From: Acanthornis magna
Taxonomy: Eukaryota > Chordata > Aves > Passeriformes > Acanthizidae
NCBI GenBank assembly: GCA_036785705.1
Contig: JAWUZG010000029.1
Location: 17,065,501-17,129,500, forward strand
Length of the DNA stretch: 64,000 nucleotides
Reading direction: 5' to 3'
Shown here: piece after piece, positions 47,570 to 58,027 of the stretch
How positions within the stretch are numbered: the first letter of the stretch is position 1
How the letters are laid out: each line of letters opens with the position of its first letter
Program-made: the position numbers and the translations under genes
Notes under the pieces: model-generated
Seen by the model: the letters and a program-made list of their open reading frames with translations, nothing else
The model's database searches: none
What the model was told of the DNA's origin: nothing

Positions 47570-47921
47570 TTTACCCTGGTAAATTTAAGTTTCAGTTCAT
47601 TATCACCAGAAGTCACTTTCCAAGGGGCCTCTGGAGCCTTTTTCACTCAAGTGTGGTGAATCCAAGCGTTCTGTTCCTTGATCTTGATTGCAGCAGAAGT
47701 GGTAAGGAGCACCTGAAACGATCCTTCCCATTGTGGCTCCAAAGTTTTTTCTGCAAAAGACTTAACAAATACATAATCCCCAGGTTAAATATTGTGTACT
47801 GGACTGTCTAAACCTCGACTTCGAGTTCCAGCCACATGTTTCTCAATTTTCCTGAGTTGTTTGCTCAAGGCCACCATGGATGTGGTCAGCGTTTCCTCCC
47901 CAGTTTGGGTGGATAACCCTT
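47570..47921 (-). pseudogene. pol: Provirus N integrase, C-terminal part
   Basis: The frame includes AGTRSRGLDSPVHNI (47,785-47,830) and continues toward the env start with an SH3-like DNA-binding segment (EPQWEG and HHTRVKKAPEAPW, read from 47,600-47,740). It is separated from the catalytic core by the B LTR. The TGA stop overlaps the env ATG. Confidence 0.78.
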
Positions 47922-49313
47922 TGTGGTGGTTTTGATTGGCCCAGTTTTTGCCAGTGAGTAGAGTGGGGTACAAAGATGGCTCCTGCATGTCCTGTGTAAA
48001 GATTCTGGAAATTTCTTTACCTTATCCAGCAGAGCCAATCTCTGATGGCTCTGAAGATGATGAACATGCTGCTGGCCAAACCTGGGCCAATAAAAAATGT
48101 TAGTTATGCCTCTGTGAAAAGATATTTAAGAAGAAATCAAAACAATGTGAGCACTCACTTCTTTTTAGCCAGGGAAGTAGGAGGAGGAGGTAAAAATATG
48201 TGAGGGAAAACAACATGGAGGCACCAAGGTCAGTGGAGAAGGTGGGGGAGGAGGTGCTCCAGGCGCCGGAGCTGAAAACCGTCTGCCGGCCATGGTGAAG
48301 ACCATGGGGGAGCAGGTGGTCCCCCTGCAGCCCATGGGGTCCACAGGAATGCAGAGAACCACCCACAGCCCATGGGGAGGTACCTACTCCAGAGGAGCAG
48401 GTAGAGGCCTGGAGGAAGCTGTGATCCAGTGGGAGTCCCAGTAGAGACTGAGAGTTGCAAAGGCCTTGCAGGAGAGAGGCCTTTCTCCCGGGATGGATAA
48501 AGCCTGACCTCGGTTCAGCCTCGGCTTGGAAGTCTGCAACCTATGGGCAGAAAATCTCGGACTGCAGCAAATCGGGCAGGTTGCTGCTCGTGAGATTGGA
48601 CCCACGCCAAAGAAGTCCGCAGAGGACTGTCTCTTGTGGGAGGGACCCCCATGGCTAAGTAGAGGACTCTTCTCCCTGATGGACTGACCCTGATCAAAGA
48701 AAAACCCTCATACCCTGCCCCCACCCCAGAACTGTTGATTAGAAGGAAGAAGGGAGGGGCTGAGCTGAGAAATGATGTCTTAATAGGGAGGGGAGTGAGT
48801 AGAGAAACAGCGTTTTTAGCAGAAGAATTGTGGTGATAGACTAAGAGAAACCACATACCTTGCCCCTGGCCCGGATCTGTTGGTTGGGATGGAGGGAGCG
48901 GATGAGTAGAGAAACAGTGTCTGTAGTAGAAGAATTGTGGTAATGGACTGACTAAGAGAAAAACCCCACACCCTGCCCCTGCTCTGGAATTGTTGGTCAG
49001 TTGGAAGGAGGGAGAAGGGTGAGCTGAGAAGTGGTGCCTTAAGAGGGAAGGGGGATGAGTGAAGAAACGGTGTCTTAAGAGCTTATTTTTACCTATGATT
49101 TATCCTCTGACTCTGTTAGGTTAATAAATCACTTTGCAACTTTAAGTTTCCTGCCTGTTCCTTGCCCTCTCCAGTGCATACTATCAGTAACTCATCTGAA
49201 GTCATGATTCCAGTGTTTTAGTTTTTCCCTCTCCTCTGCATAGCTGCAGTAGGAGAGAGCATAGAGAGCAGACGTCGTAGGTGCCTGGCATTTAGCTAGG
49301 GTCAAAGCCACGA
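47922..49313 (-). mobile_element. Family B solo LTR in N integrase
   Basis: The plus strand runs from TGTGGTGGTTTTGATTGGCC to GGGTCAAAGCCACGA; the terminal CA is decayed to GA-like. The flanks CCCTT (47,917-47,921) and CCCTC (49,314-49,318) are a 5-bp TSD with one change. It is the longest of the three B copies, with an additional internal repeat unit. Confidence 0.88.
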
Positions 49314-49858
49314 CCCTCTTTCTGTACAGTTTGCTGTTTGATCAGGCGGTTCATTTTCTCCACCTGACCACTTGACTGTGAGTGGTACGGGATGTGAAGC
49401 TCCCAATCTATGCCCAAATGTTGGCTAATTTGTTGTACTACCTTTGAAATGAAGTGTGGTCCTCTGTCTGAGGATATTGTGGCTGGAACTCTGAAGTGTG
49501 GTATTATGTCTTGTAACAATACCTTCGTTACTTCCTGAGCCTTGGCAATCCTGGTGGGGAAGGCTTTGGGCCATCCTGAAAAGGTATCTGTTAATACCAA
49601 CAAATATCGATACCCCCCTTTTCTTGGGAGTTCTGAAAAATTAATTTGCCACTGCTGTCCGGGCCCATTTCCTTTTCCAGTTTGGCCCAGTTTGGTTTGG
49701 GGATGTTTTTAGGGTTAGTCTGGAGGCAAAGATCACATTGTCGGGTTACCTGTGTGATAGTAGCATATAAATTCCTGGTGATAATCTTTTCAGTTAGATA
49801 TTTATGTGGGGCCTCTACTCCCCAATGTGTCTTTTGGTGCTCTTTCCTTACCAATGCC
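49314..49858 (-). pseudogene. pol: Provirus N integrase, zinc and catalytic domains
   Basis: The zinc-binding domain (HQKTHWG, QCDLCLQTN; 49,591-49,854) precedes the catalytic core (49,313-49,603). All three acidic residues are visible: Asp in LVLTDTFSGW, Asp in SSDRGPHF, and Glu in GQVEKMNR, with 35 residues between the last two. A frameshift separates the two domains near 49,600 and the B LTR truncates the core. The enzyme is therefore dead although its active site is intact. Confidence 0.85.
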
Positions 49859-50880
49859 TATACTAAATGAGAAGGAACAACCAACCTCCCTTGTGCAGTG
49901 ATAGCCCAACCCTCTTTATTGCATGATCCATCTTGATCCTCAATTAGATTTTGTCCTCTTTGTTATAGGGCAGCTTACCTTCTAGGGAGATTTGGCCATC
50001 TGGAATTAGGGCCCCTTCAGTTGTCACCTCACCTTTTGCTGCTTCTTTTGCCTCTCTGTCTGCCAGCTCGTTTCCTTCTTCCAATTCTGAATTCACTTTC
50101 TGGTGCACCTTAATGTGCATGATTGCTACCTTCTCAGGTAACTGGACTGCTTCCCACAGTTGTGCATATTTGATGCTTTTTCTTTACGTGTTCAACAGTC
50201 CCCTTTCTTTCCATGTGGTCCTATGTGCATGTTCAACTCCAAATGCATACTTTGAGTCTGTATAAATGTTTACCTCTTTCCTTTTGCCATTTCCAAGGCA
50301 CGGGTTAAAGCAATTATTTCAGCCTTCTGTGCAGAGGTATTGGTTGGCAGGGGTCCGGATTCTGTTACCTCCTTGTGAGTGGTAACTGCATACCTCTCAT
50401 GTTGCTTTCCACTGATGACGTAGCTGCTTCTGTTGGTAAAGCAGGTTTTTGCATTGTCCAAAGGGGTATCCTTCAGATCCAGACGACTGGCGTATGTGGC
50501 CTCAATAGTCTCCAGGCAGTCATGGTGTATCTGCTCTCCTTTGTTTCCGCTGAGGAAAGAAGCTGGGTTGACAATGTTAGCTACCACTATCTCTACATCG
50601 TGCTGCTCTACCATGATGGCTTGGTATTTCAGGAACCTCTGTGGGGAGAGCCAGTGTCTGCCTTTCACTTCCAGCACTGTGGATACTGCGTGGGACATTA
50701 GCACAGTCATTTTCTGGCCCATGGTGAATTTGTGTGCCTCTTGGTTATTCAGCACGACTGCTGCAACAGCTCTGAGGCATCCGGGCCACCCTTTGGCCGC
50801 TGCGTCTAGTTTGCTTAGAAAATAAGCAACTGCCCGTCGGTACAGACCCAGGTCCTGTGTTAGTATTCCCAAGGCAATCC
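49859..50880 (-). pseudogene. pol: Provirus N RT connection and RNase H
   Basis: A 200-codon frame (50,270-50,872) begins in the RT connection (MGILTQDLGLYRRAVAYFLS) and enters RNase H. The catalytic segment reads CFTNRSSYV: Asn (AAC, 50,432-50,434) replaces the expected Asp, a G-to-A change on the coding strand. The Glu-containing SAQKAEIIAL is kept. The rest of RNase H continues in another frame to about 49,870 with stops. Confidence 0.8.
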
Positions 50881-51226
50881 CCTGTTTCTCATGAGGAAAA
50901 CACGTCTGGGAGTCCCAAAGCTGGTGCTGACATCAGGGCATTCTTTTGCTGGTTAAAGGCTCTTGTGGCTTCCTTCGTCCACTGGAGATCGTGGTTTTCT
51001 TTTGTAATGAGCTCGTACAAGGTTTTTACGAGCAATCCATAATTATAAATCCAGAGCCTACATCATCCTGTCATCCCCAGAAAAGTCTGTAACTCCTTCA
51101 CAGTTGGGGGTCTGGGTGTTTGTCAGATTGCCTCTTTCTGGCTCTGTCCCAGAGTCCTCTGCCCAGCACTGATTTCATAGCCCAAAGACATCACTTCTGT
51201 TTTTACTACTTGAGCTTTTTTTCTTA
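50881..51226 (-). pseudogene. pol: Provirus N RT, thumb-side part
   Basis: Short readable pieces such as KKAQVVKTEVMSLGYEIS (51,165-51,220) belong to the RT region following the catalytic YxDD motif. The TSD of the R LTR marks the cut. Confidence 0.7.
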
Positions 51227-51479
51227 GACACTGTTATGAATGGGGACAGGAGCTTAGATGAATCTCTGCCTTTGCCCAGGCCTTTGGCAGCAGGCAGTAA
51301 CTCTTATTGGGGTGGCCAGCACTCCAAGACCCAGTCTTGTTCACTAGTTCTTTAATAATGGCCAATTAGGTCTAATATGACATAAATTATCATTTATTAG
51401 ACACAGTAAATAACAGACATTAGACTTGGGACAAAACTACATACTACACAGAACAAATGCAAAGCTATGAATAGCTGAG

Positions 51480-51645
51480 AATGCAGCGTGTGACAAGGTA
51501 CCTATACTGCAAAACTACAAACAGCTAAAAGTGCAGTGCGCGAAACGTACCTATTTGGCAAAACTACAAACAGCTAAAATGCCACGCGTGAAAGGTACGT
51601 TTGGCAAAACTACAAATAGCTAAAATGCCATGAGTGAAAAGGTAT
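51480..51645 (+). repeat. Tandem repeats of ~45-50 bp in R LTR
   Basis: Four units with GGCAAAACTACAAACAGCTA followed by AAATGCCRYGNGTGAAA and GGTACSTAT. Confidence 0.85.
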
Positions 51646-51688
51646 CTATTATTATTATTATTACTATTATTATTATTATTATTATTGC
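51644..51688 (+). repeat. (ATT)n microsatellite
   Basis: About 15 ATT units with one interruption (TTACTATT). Confidence 0.9.
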
Positions 51689-52088
51689 TAGCACAGAAAA
51701 TACAATTTAGGAAACCAATGCATCTTACCAAACTCCAATTTGGTGACATTAGAATCCTCACTCAATCTTCAAGGAAGTTACCACAGGGCTGTGTCCAGAC
51801 CCTGGGGAGAAGTTTTTCATGCTCCAGTGTCCATGTCGAAAAGCTTCTACCTCTGTGATATTTCGTGTGTCTTTTATAGTGTAAAAGTGTGTCTTTCAGT
51901 CACGTACTCATTTTTTTCATCTCTCTCCACATCCTCTCTCCATACCAAGATGTGGATTCAAGGCTGGAGATCTCAGACTGTTGGGTACCAAGACATAACT
52001 TCTTGACAGGCTTTTGACTCAATCTGAGTTATCTATGTATCAGCCATGGAGAGAGAGGTGGGGGGGGTGGACCTCCTGCCACAGACAC

Positions 52089-52750
52089 CTGGTACCCTTG
52101 GAGTCCCAAAAAAATATAGTAAACTTACTGTCCAAACCACACAGGCTTCTTCTGTCCAGGTAGCTATTAGAATGTCATCCACCTACTGCAATAGCTTCCT
52201 TCACTAGGTGGGACTTCCCAAGACTCCAAGTCCTTTGCAAGTTGGTCTCCATATAGGGTGGGACTGTTCTTGAATACTTGAGGCTGCACTGTCTCTAAGA
52301 GAGTTGAGTTTTGCATCCTCTTTTGGGGTTTTCCCATTCGAAGGCAAATATTTTCTGGCTGGTTTTGTAGAGAGGGAGGCAAAAGAAGGCATCTTTTAAA
52401 TCTAGGAAGGTAAACCAGGTTAGTTTAGGTGTTAACTCAGTTAATAAAGTGTAGGGGTTTGACACTACAGGGTGAGGATCCTCAGTTATCTTGTTAATCG
52501 CCCGTAAATCCTGTACCACCTGATATGTTCCATCGAGCTTGCAGACTGGTAAAATGGGGGTGTTAAAATCAGATTTGCGCTCCCTAGCTGCAAAAAGTTT
52601 TCGATCACTGAGCTAATTCCTTCCTTGTCTTCTTTTTTAAGGAGGGGTATTGCTTAACCCTAACTCGTTGTTTTCCCGTCCTTAAGATTAATCTGTATTG
52701 GGGTGCATTCTTAGCTCTCCCAGGCATGTTTGTTGCCCATACCTCAGGGA
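52089..52750 (-). pseudogene. pol: Provirus N RT, finger-palm part
   Basis: Contains VQDLRAINKITEDPHPVV and TFLDLKDAFFCLPL (52,295-52,519), the palm segment with the first catalytic Asp. At the YxDD motif the Tyr codon is a TAG stop (52,183-52,185), followed by intact Val-Asp-Asp (52,174-52,182). A frameshift also lies between the two parts. RT is therefore inactive. Confidence 0.85.
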
Positions 52751-53330
52751 ATACTTAGTTCATAATTTCTTCACTAATTTCTCCGTCAACTTCTATGGTT
52801 GTTAACATTAAGCTTAAAGCTTCTACATACTGTTGATCATTTACCTCCAGAGTAATTTCCCCATTTTTAAATCTAATAATTGCTTGTAATTGTTCCAACA
52901 GGTCTCTGCCCAAAAGGGCTTTTGAAGATTTAGGCATATATAAAAACTTATAAATACCCCATTGCTTCCCAAGTTTATACTTTAAAAGCTTACTGAAATA
53001 TTCTTTCAAATTGGCCAGTTGCCCCTTTTACCATAATATAATAACCTCCCACCAGCATTAAGGTTTTATTCAAAACTAAATATGTTGCCCCTGTGTCTAC
53101 CAAAAATTCCACTTCTTTTTCTTCTTCTTTTAACTTCATTATAACCAATCCTCTTCCTACATGTTCCAAATTTCAAAAATAATTTTTTCTTTCTTACACA
53201 CAAGTGTGATGATATTTGTCTTTCGGTGGGAAGCAAAAGGTGGGTCTTGAGGGGGACACTTAGGGCATGTGGTTTGTCATCTCTCTGTTGAGCAGTACCA
53301 CCTCCTGGTACACAATACACTGTAATAAGG
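52751..53330 (-). pseudogene. pro: Provirus N protease
   Basis: The active-site segment FLVDTGATYLVLNK is coded around 53,070-53,105 (DTGA at 53,086-53,097). The C-terminal half with KALLGRDLLEQL is at 52,755-53,009 in another frame, so a frameshift separates them. Upstream, a CPKCPPQDPPFA piece near 53,255 may be the last remnant of a nucleocapsid zinc knuckle. Confidence 0.75.
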
Positions 53331-55029
53331 CTTAAGATGCATACTGCCCTCTAGATAAGTTGCAACTGATGTTACACCCGCACGCAAAACACAGTATTGT
53401 TTTCGATGTTACAAAATCTAAATTCTCTACTGCAGGCTGCATTTAATCACAAACTAAAAGTTTCTTGCTGGTGATCTACATTGTTTTTCAAAGTTATGTA
53501 GTGTTTTTTGGTTTGGTTTTTTTTCCTTGATATCCAATGCTGTACGTGATTTATGAATTCCCAAGGCTCAAGGCCAAACCACTGTGGAGGCAGTAGTTTT
53601 CATGGCCTGGCCATTGTAAAATGCTTTTAATATATTACACAACATACATGGCATACACCCACTACACTCACAAACCCGGGTTATGCAATAAACTCCTAAA
53701 CACACTAAAAAGACAAAATTATAACTCTTAACCACAACCAAACATTCATATCTTTACGAGTTCCATTTTTTTTTAAAATTATTATTTTTTGTAACTTAAA
53801 ATTCACTCAAATACTATGTCACCCAATCCAAGTCCCCTATATAATAAACTAACCATTCGTTGTGTACTCTGTCCATAGCCCACTCCCTATGCCTAGCCTT
53901 CTTGCTCTTCTAACCCTCACAAAGTTTAACGGTGGCTTCCCAACCCTCTTTTAACGCTATCCAGCTCTCTGGGACCCGATGTTCTAGTCCACACACAATC
54001 CTAATAATATTCCAACCTCTGGTCTTACGTCAACTCACACACTTCCCTTCCACTTTCGGCAATTCAGTGGAAGCGTAATATATTCTAATTCCACAAGACC
54101 AACACTGAGTCAAAGCCCACCAACAGTGTTACGGCGTAAATGCTGTTCTACACCCACACACTGTCAGAGATCCGAAAGCTATGCTCCTCTGGTATAGCCA
54201 CTGAGGGAGAGGAGGTGCCCTTTGGCTAGCCATGATAACAAAACCTAATAAAATCAACCTATAATCTAATTCTAACACACAACTCTTTACCACCACACGT
54301 TATACCACACGCAACAAACACTTATCGCAACACAGCACACACTTACTACAGCTGTAATCTTAACAAATTACACTATAAATTCCAACATGCATCGATAACT
54401 CCCAACAATAACCAAGCATTCATTCCAACTTTATTAACCCACTTGTTTCGCTTCTTCACCAGCCGGTCCCTCACAAGAATACGAAACCGTGGTTAGAAAG
54501 ACTCTGCACTCACCTTGCAGATCTGGTCTGACCAGTCTGCATCTCATGCACACACACACATCGGGGCCCCACACACACAACCAAAACGGTTCCTCTTACC
54601 CTTCTCCTGCTTCTTACACAATCATTAGCAGGTCCATCCTGGCTCCCAAACCTGGAATGCAGAAGAAACCCCTGGTTCGCCCAATCCACTCCCAGGGTCG
54701 TTAGTGGCGGCTCTATCACTAGCGGCCACTCCTCTACTGATCTATCGGTAATAAAGTGAACACCCCCGGCCAACTCCCCTTTTGCCGGCAGCTTGCAAGC
54801 CTTTTAACCTTAACCAAATCAGGGACTCTGCTGTGCACCAGACATCTCTGCATCAGCAGCCCTGGCCACGTGGCTTCCCTATACCCAAAACGTACCGTTT
54901 TTCCGCTGTATTGGATGGTCTTTGTCTGCCCCTGCAGTGGGTGGCTGAGGAGCAGACTTCCTCCAGGAAAATCCCAGGCTGTGCCTAGGATGTCTGCCCC
55001 TCCATCGACTCTGCAGCCAGGCAGACGCC
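53331..55029 (-). other. Provirus N leader, gag not recognisable
   Basis: About 1.7 kb between protease and primer site. Only a short frame starting MASQRAPPLPQW (near 54,232) looks like a possible gag start, and it soon stops. A GGTGAGTG splice-donor-like site lies near 54,512 (minus strand). Most of gag has been lost. Confidence 0.5.
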
Positions 55030-55047
55030 ATCCCATCTGTGGTGCCA
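55030..55047 (-). promoter_or_regulatory. Primer binding site of provirus N
   Basis: TGGCACCACAGATGGGAT lies 3 nt inside the LTR edge, in the correct orientation for the minus strand. I cannot name the tRNA from memory with confidence. Confidence 0.6.
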
Positions 55048-55404
55048 AAATGAGGCGCAGATTAACTCTATGACTAAAGGAAAGGTGTAAAGTCGGTGTG
55101 TTTATTCAAGCGCTGGGGCGCACGGGGAACATTTTCTCCAAAGCGTGTGCACCCCAATAATGCTCTGTCCAGTTTCTATTGGGTTTCAAGTTATATATGC
55201 ATAAAGTTACACAATGCCCCTATACATATTCATAATCTATTCCCGCTTCATATTATAATGAGTCCAAAGTTCATTTAAATACATTTGTGCCTGTGCAGTG
55301 CCGCCTGGTGGTCATGGGCAGGGTTCTTAAGATGAAGTAAAGAACTCTTCCTCGAGATGAACTCTTCACCCTCCTTCCCTGCACATACTCCCTGGGTCCC
55401 TGGT

Positions 55405-56105
55405 TGTTGCAGACACATAAGTAAAGATGATGATGATGAGGCAAAGGGTGGTGGGAGGAATACTCCTTCCCAAGCTCTCCTTTATTTGGGTAGAGGGTTC
55501 ATGGTGGTCGGGAGGGAGAGCAGGGGAAGGAGGGCCATATCCGTGGTGATGGTGTGGCAGAACGGCAGAGATGGCGGAATGGCGGAATGGCAAAATGGCA
55601 CTGACTGCCGAAGGGCAGCCGGTTAAATAGGGAGACGGGTGACCAATGAGGAAAGAGGGAGAGGGTGGGTGCAAGCATATAAACCAATCCAAACATAAGG
55701 GGATGGGGTACAATTCAAAGGAACCAATAATATACATAACAGTAAAGAAGAATCTGGAGAGATGGGTGGATCCGGGCCCCTGGGCATGCCTCCCACCATC
55801 CCCTGGGGCGGGTCCGACCCTCGATCCTTTATCGGAGCCGGCCCGAGGGGCAGGGACAGCGGTCCCAGCTCCCGCCCAGGCAAGGCCCAGAGATGGCGAA
55901 ATGGCGTCAGCCTGGGAGGTAGCAGGGCAAACCCAGCATCTCTCCCGCCCAGGCAATGCTCTCTTCCCTATGGGGTGAGAAGATAGGAAGCGTCAGCCTG
56001 GGAGGCAGAGGAGACATCCAACTGCCCACCCAGGCGAGGCTCTCTTCTCTAAGGGGAGAGAAGATAGGAAGCATTGCCTGGGAGGCAGAGGGGCAATCCT
56101 CCACA
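55405..56105 (-). mobile_element. Element X 3' LTR
   Basis: Minus strand: TGTGGAGGATTGCCCC to TATGTGTCTGCAACA. CCCAAATAAAGGAGAGC (near 55,480) is the polyadenylation signal. It also provides the empty site CTATGGGGTGAGAAG for the L insertion in the other LTR. Confidence 0.9.
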
Positions 56106-56120
56106 TCTCCCCCTTTTTTC
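56106..56120 (-). promoter_or_regulatory. Element X polypurine tract
   Basis: Minus-strand GAAAAAAGGGGGAGA directly precedes the 3' LTR, which fixes the element's orientation. Confidence 0.85.
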
Positions 56121-56421
56121 TTATATAAAAGGGAGAAGGTGTCCCAAAACTAAAAGTTCCACTAGCTAAACCGACCGGGGGGAAGAGGGGATCCCGACGC
56201 ACAATCTTCGAGCCGCAGGGGGGTACCTGATGCTCAACCCGACGCGGACACCAAACGACGCATTTGCCCTACCTATCAGCTACTGCAGGCGAATTCCCCA
56301 GACCCATCCCAAGGGGAGACAGGGACGCCCTCAACTGCCTCCCGGAGAACTCCTCATGATCAGTGCTGGTGCGGGCCTCCCTTGACCGCCGCGCACCTCC
56401 TACGTGTCCAGCCCCAACACT

Positions 56422-56459
56422 CCATGTCCAGCGCTTTCTGGCCGATACCCTGGACATGG
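56422..56459 (-). promoter_or_regulatory. RNA hairpin 1 in element X
   Basis: A perfect 10-bp inverted repeat (CCATGTCCAG / CTGGACATGG) encloses an 18-nt loop (CGCTTTCTGGCCGATACC on the plus strand). It pairs with hairpin 2. It lies about 320 bp upstream of the 3' LTR in the sense of the element. Confidence 0.75.
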
Positions 56460-56662
56460 GACGGAGACCGGAACACAGCTAAGCGTCCGGCCCGAAACCC
56501 CTCATGGCCGCGACGTGTTTGGAGGGGCCCTGCGCGCTCCGCCGCACGCAGTCCTACTCTGGAGCAAAGAGGCGTCCGCTGGTGTCCTGCATGTAAGCTC
56601 GGGATGCAGTCGAAGGGTGCGGGAATATTCTTCATGGGGAAGTCGGCGCAGAACTGCTTTCT

Positions 56663-56700
56663 CCATGCCTAGCGCCTTCTGGCCGATACCCTAGGCATGG
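56663..56700 (-). promoter_or_regulatory. RNA hairpin 2 in element X
   Basis: The stem is CCATGCCTAG / CTAGGCATGG and the loop CGCCTTCTGGCCGATACC. Compared with hairpin 1 there are two stem positions changed on both sides, so pairing is kept, and one loop difference in 18. The spacing between the two hairpins is about 200 bp. Confidence 0.75.
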
Positions 56701-56759
56701 GCCTGTAGCTCGGGAAAAACCTTCTCAACATAACACAGGGGTTAAAACGGCATTATTAC

Positions 56760-56885
56760 TGGCCTCCGGACTTATCGTTGCCCGAGGTACCCTGGCCTTC
56801 CGGACTTACTGTGGCCTGGAGCTTGCAGGCCCCAGGACTTACGGCCGCCAGAAGGACACAGGCCTCGGGACTTATGGCCGCCGGA
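56760..56885 (-). repeat. Degenerate ~30-bp repeats in element X
   Basis: Four units carry CCGGACTTA, CCAGGACTTA or CGGGACTTA followed by a GGCC/GTTGCC segment. Confidence 0.55.
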
Positions 56886-57388
56886 GATGCAGCAAAGGAA
56901 CGGGGGGTAGGAGTGTAACATAAAATTCGCAGTTTCCCCCCGATCCCTTCTCCAGGAAGACCAGAAAACCGGAAGGGGATCGTGTGAACCAGAAACTCCT
57001 CCCATCAGGGAGGGGCCAGGACCGGAAGGCCAGGCTCCACCCAGGGCCCACCCACCTATCCCATGCCTGCCCAGGGGGAGGGGACAAAGAGGGAAGGAGG
57101 ATGGGATTATGGGAAGGAGAAACATGTGGTCGACACCATCTTGTGCCTCGCGGCGGTGGCCCCCGAGGAGGCACCATCTTAGAGGCAACAAGATGATTGT
57201 CGACCTGGGAAAGAGGGGGGGGCAAACTGGGGAAGGGCAACTTAAATCACCAACAAAATACAACTTACTAATGTAAGTTTCAAATGTAAAACATACCTCA
57301 AATCAATAATTTGAACCAAAAACAGAGAGCGAGACAAACAAAATGCATCCGGTTAGTACCGGACTCAAACAGAAAATTAAACTACAAA

Positions 57389-58027
57389 TTAAGACAGGGA
57401 AAACTGGGGAAGGGACCACAGGGAACCACAACTTGGACAAATCTCCCACTCTCTTTCCCGAAAAGCCGTAGCCCCTGCTTGGGCTTTCCTGGAAAGACAC
57501 CCATCCCAGCACCTGCAAAACGTCAAACTTAAAAGAAACGGAGAGGGAGCAGCTGTATCTCCGGGGCGTGCCTTGTCCCTTCTGGGTGGGTCCTCAGTCT
57601 CCGCTAGGGAACCTCTTCTACCCTCCGGGATCGAGGCACCCACGTTGCCCCCCAGAGATCTTCCCGCGGAGTGCAGGTGTTCCCCCCCACAGAGGGTCGG
57701 AACACGCGTGGGAAGAGGGAGTTGGGGAGGGTCCAGGAGTCGGTAGCAGCCTGGCGCCTCATGGCGAGATATCCCTCGCCAATCTCCCCCTAAATGGGTC
57801 AGTCCCTGATCCCTCTGAGGGTCAGTCCCCTGCCCACCCCCGAGGCATACCTCCACTCCACCGCTCCTCCCCAAACAAAAGCATCGGTGCTGGGTCCTCG
57901 CCGTCCGGCTTCTGCGTCCCAGAGATCTTGACCGAGGGTCCCTTCCCTGCCGCAGGGTCTGCGTCAGGTCCCGCTGCAGGGTCCGAACCTCTCGGGCCGC
58001 ATTCTCCACCACTTGTTGCAGACACAT
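57389..58027 (-). CDS. 212-codon open frame crossing LTR/primer site of X
   Basis: On the sense strand of X the frame opens at ATG 58,027 inside the 5' LTR and continues through the LTR edge and the primer region into the interior. The N-terminus (MCLQQVVENAAREV, RTLQRDLTQTL) could form a short amphipathic helix. The rest is Arg/Gly-rich with no recognised domain. GC richness makes long frames likely by chance. I give it as a frame without known function. Confidence 0.25.
   Translation of the reverse strand: MCLQQVVENAAREVRTLQRDLTQTLRQGRDPRSRSLGRRSRTARTQHRCFCLGRSGGVEVCLGGGQGTDPQRDQGLTHLGGDWRGISRHEAPGCYRLLDPPQLPLPTRVPTLCGGEHLHSAGRSLGGNVGASIPEGRRGSLAETEDPPRRDKARPGDTAAPSPFLLSLTFCRCWDGCLSRKAQAGATAFREREWEICPSCGSLWSLPQFSLS
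57994..58011 (-). promoter_or_regulatory. Primer-site position of element X
   Basis: TGGTGGAGAATGCGGCCC starts 2 nt after the LTR end, where a primer site should be. It begins TGG as required, but I cannot match it to a familiar tRNA end. Confidence 0.4.

Larger units (their letters stand above)
51232..52083 (+). mobile_element. Family R solo LTR in N RT
   Basis: From TGTTATGAATGGGG to GGACCTCCTGCCACA. GACAC at 51,227-51,231 and 52,084-52,088 is a 5-bp TSD (6 bp, AGACAC, if the last CA is counted as AC). RT reading resumes on both sides of it. Orientation is not certain: the terminal TG/CA fits either strand. It contains the tandem repeats and ATT microsatellite listed next. Confidence 0.75.

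Noticed and set aside
51634..51858. Leu-rich frame from the ATT repeat
   Set aside because: The leucine run is only the translation of a microsatellite.
56772..57263. 163-codon minus-strand frame in element X
   Set aside because: Pro-rich sequence from a GC-rich interior, with overlapping frames on the same strand. No recognisable domain.
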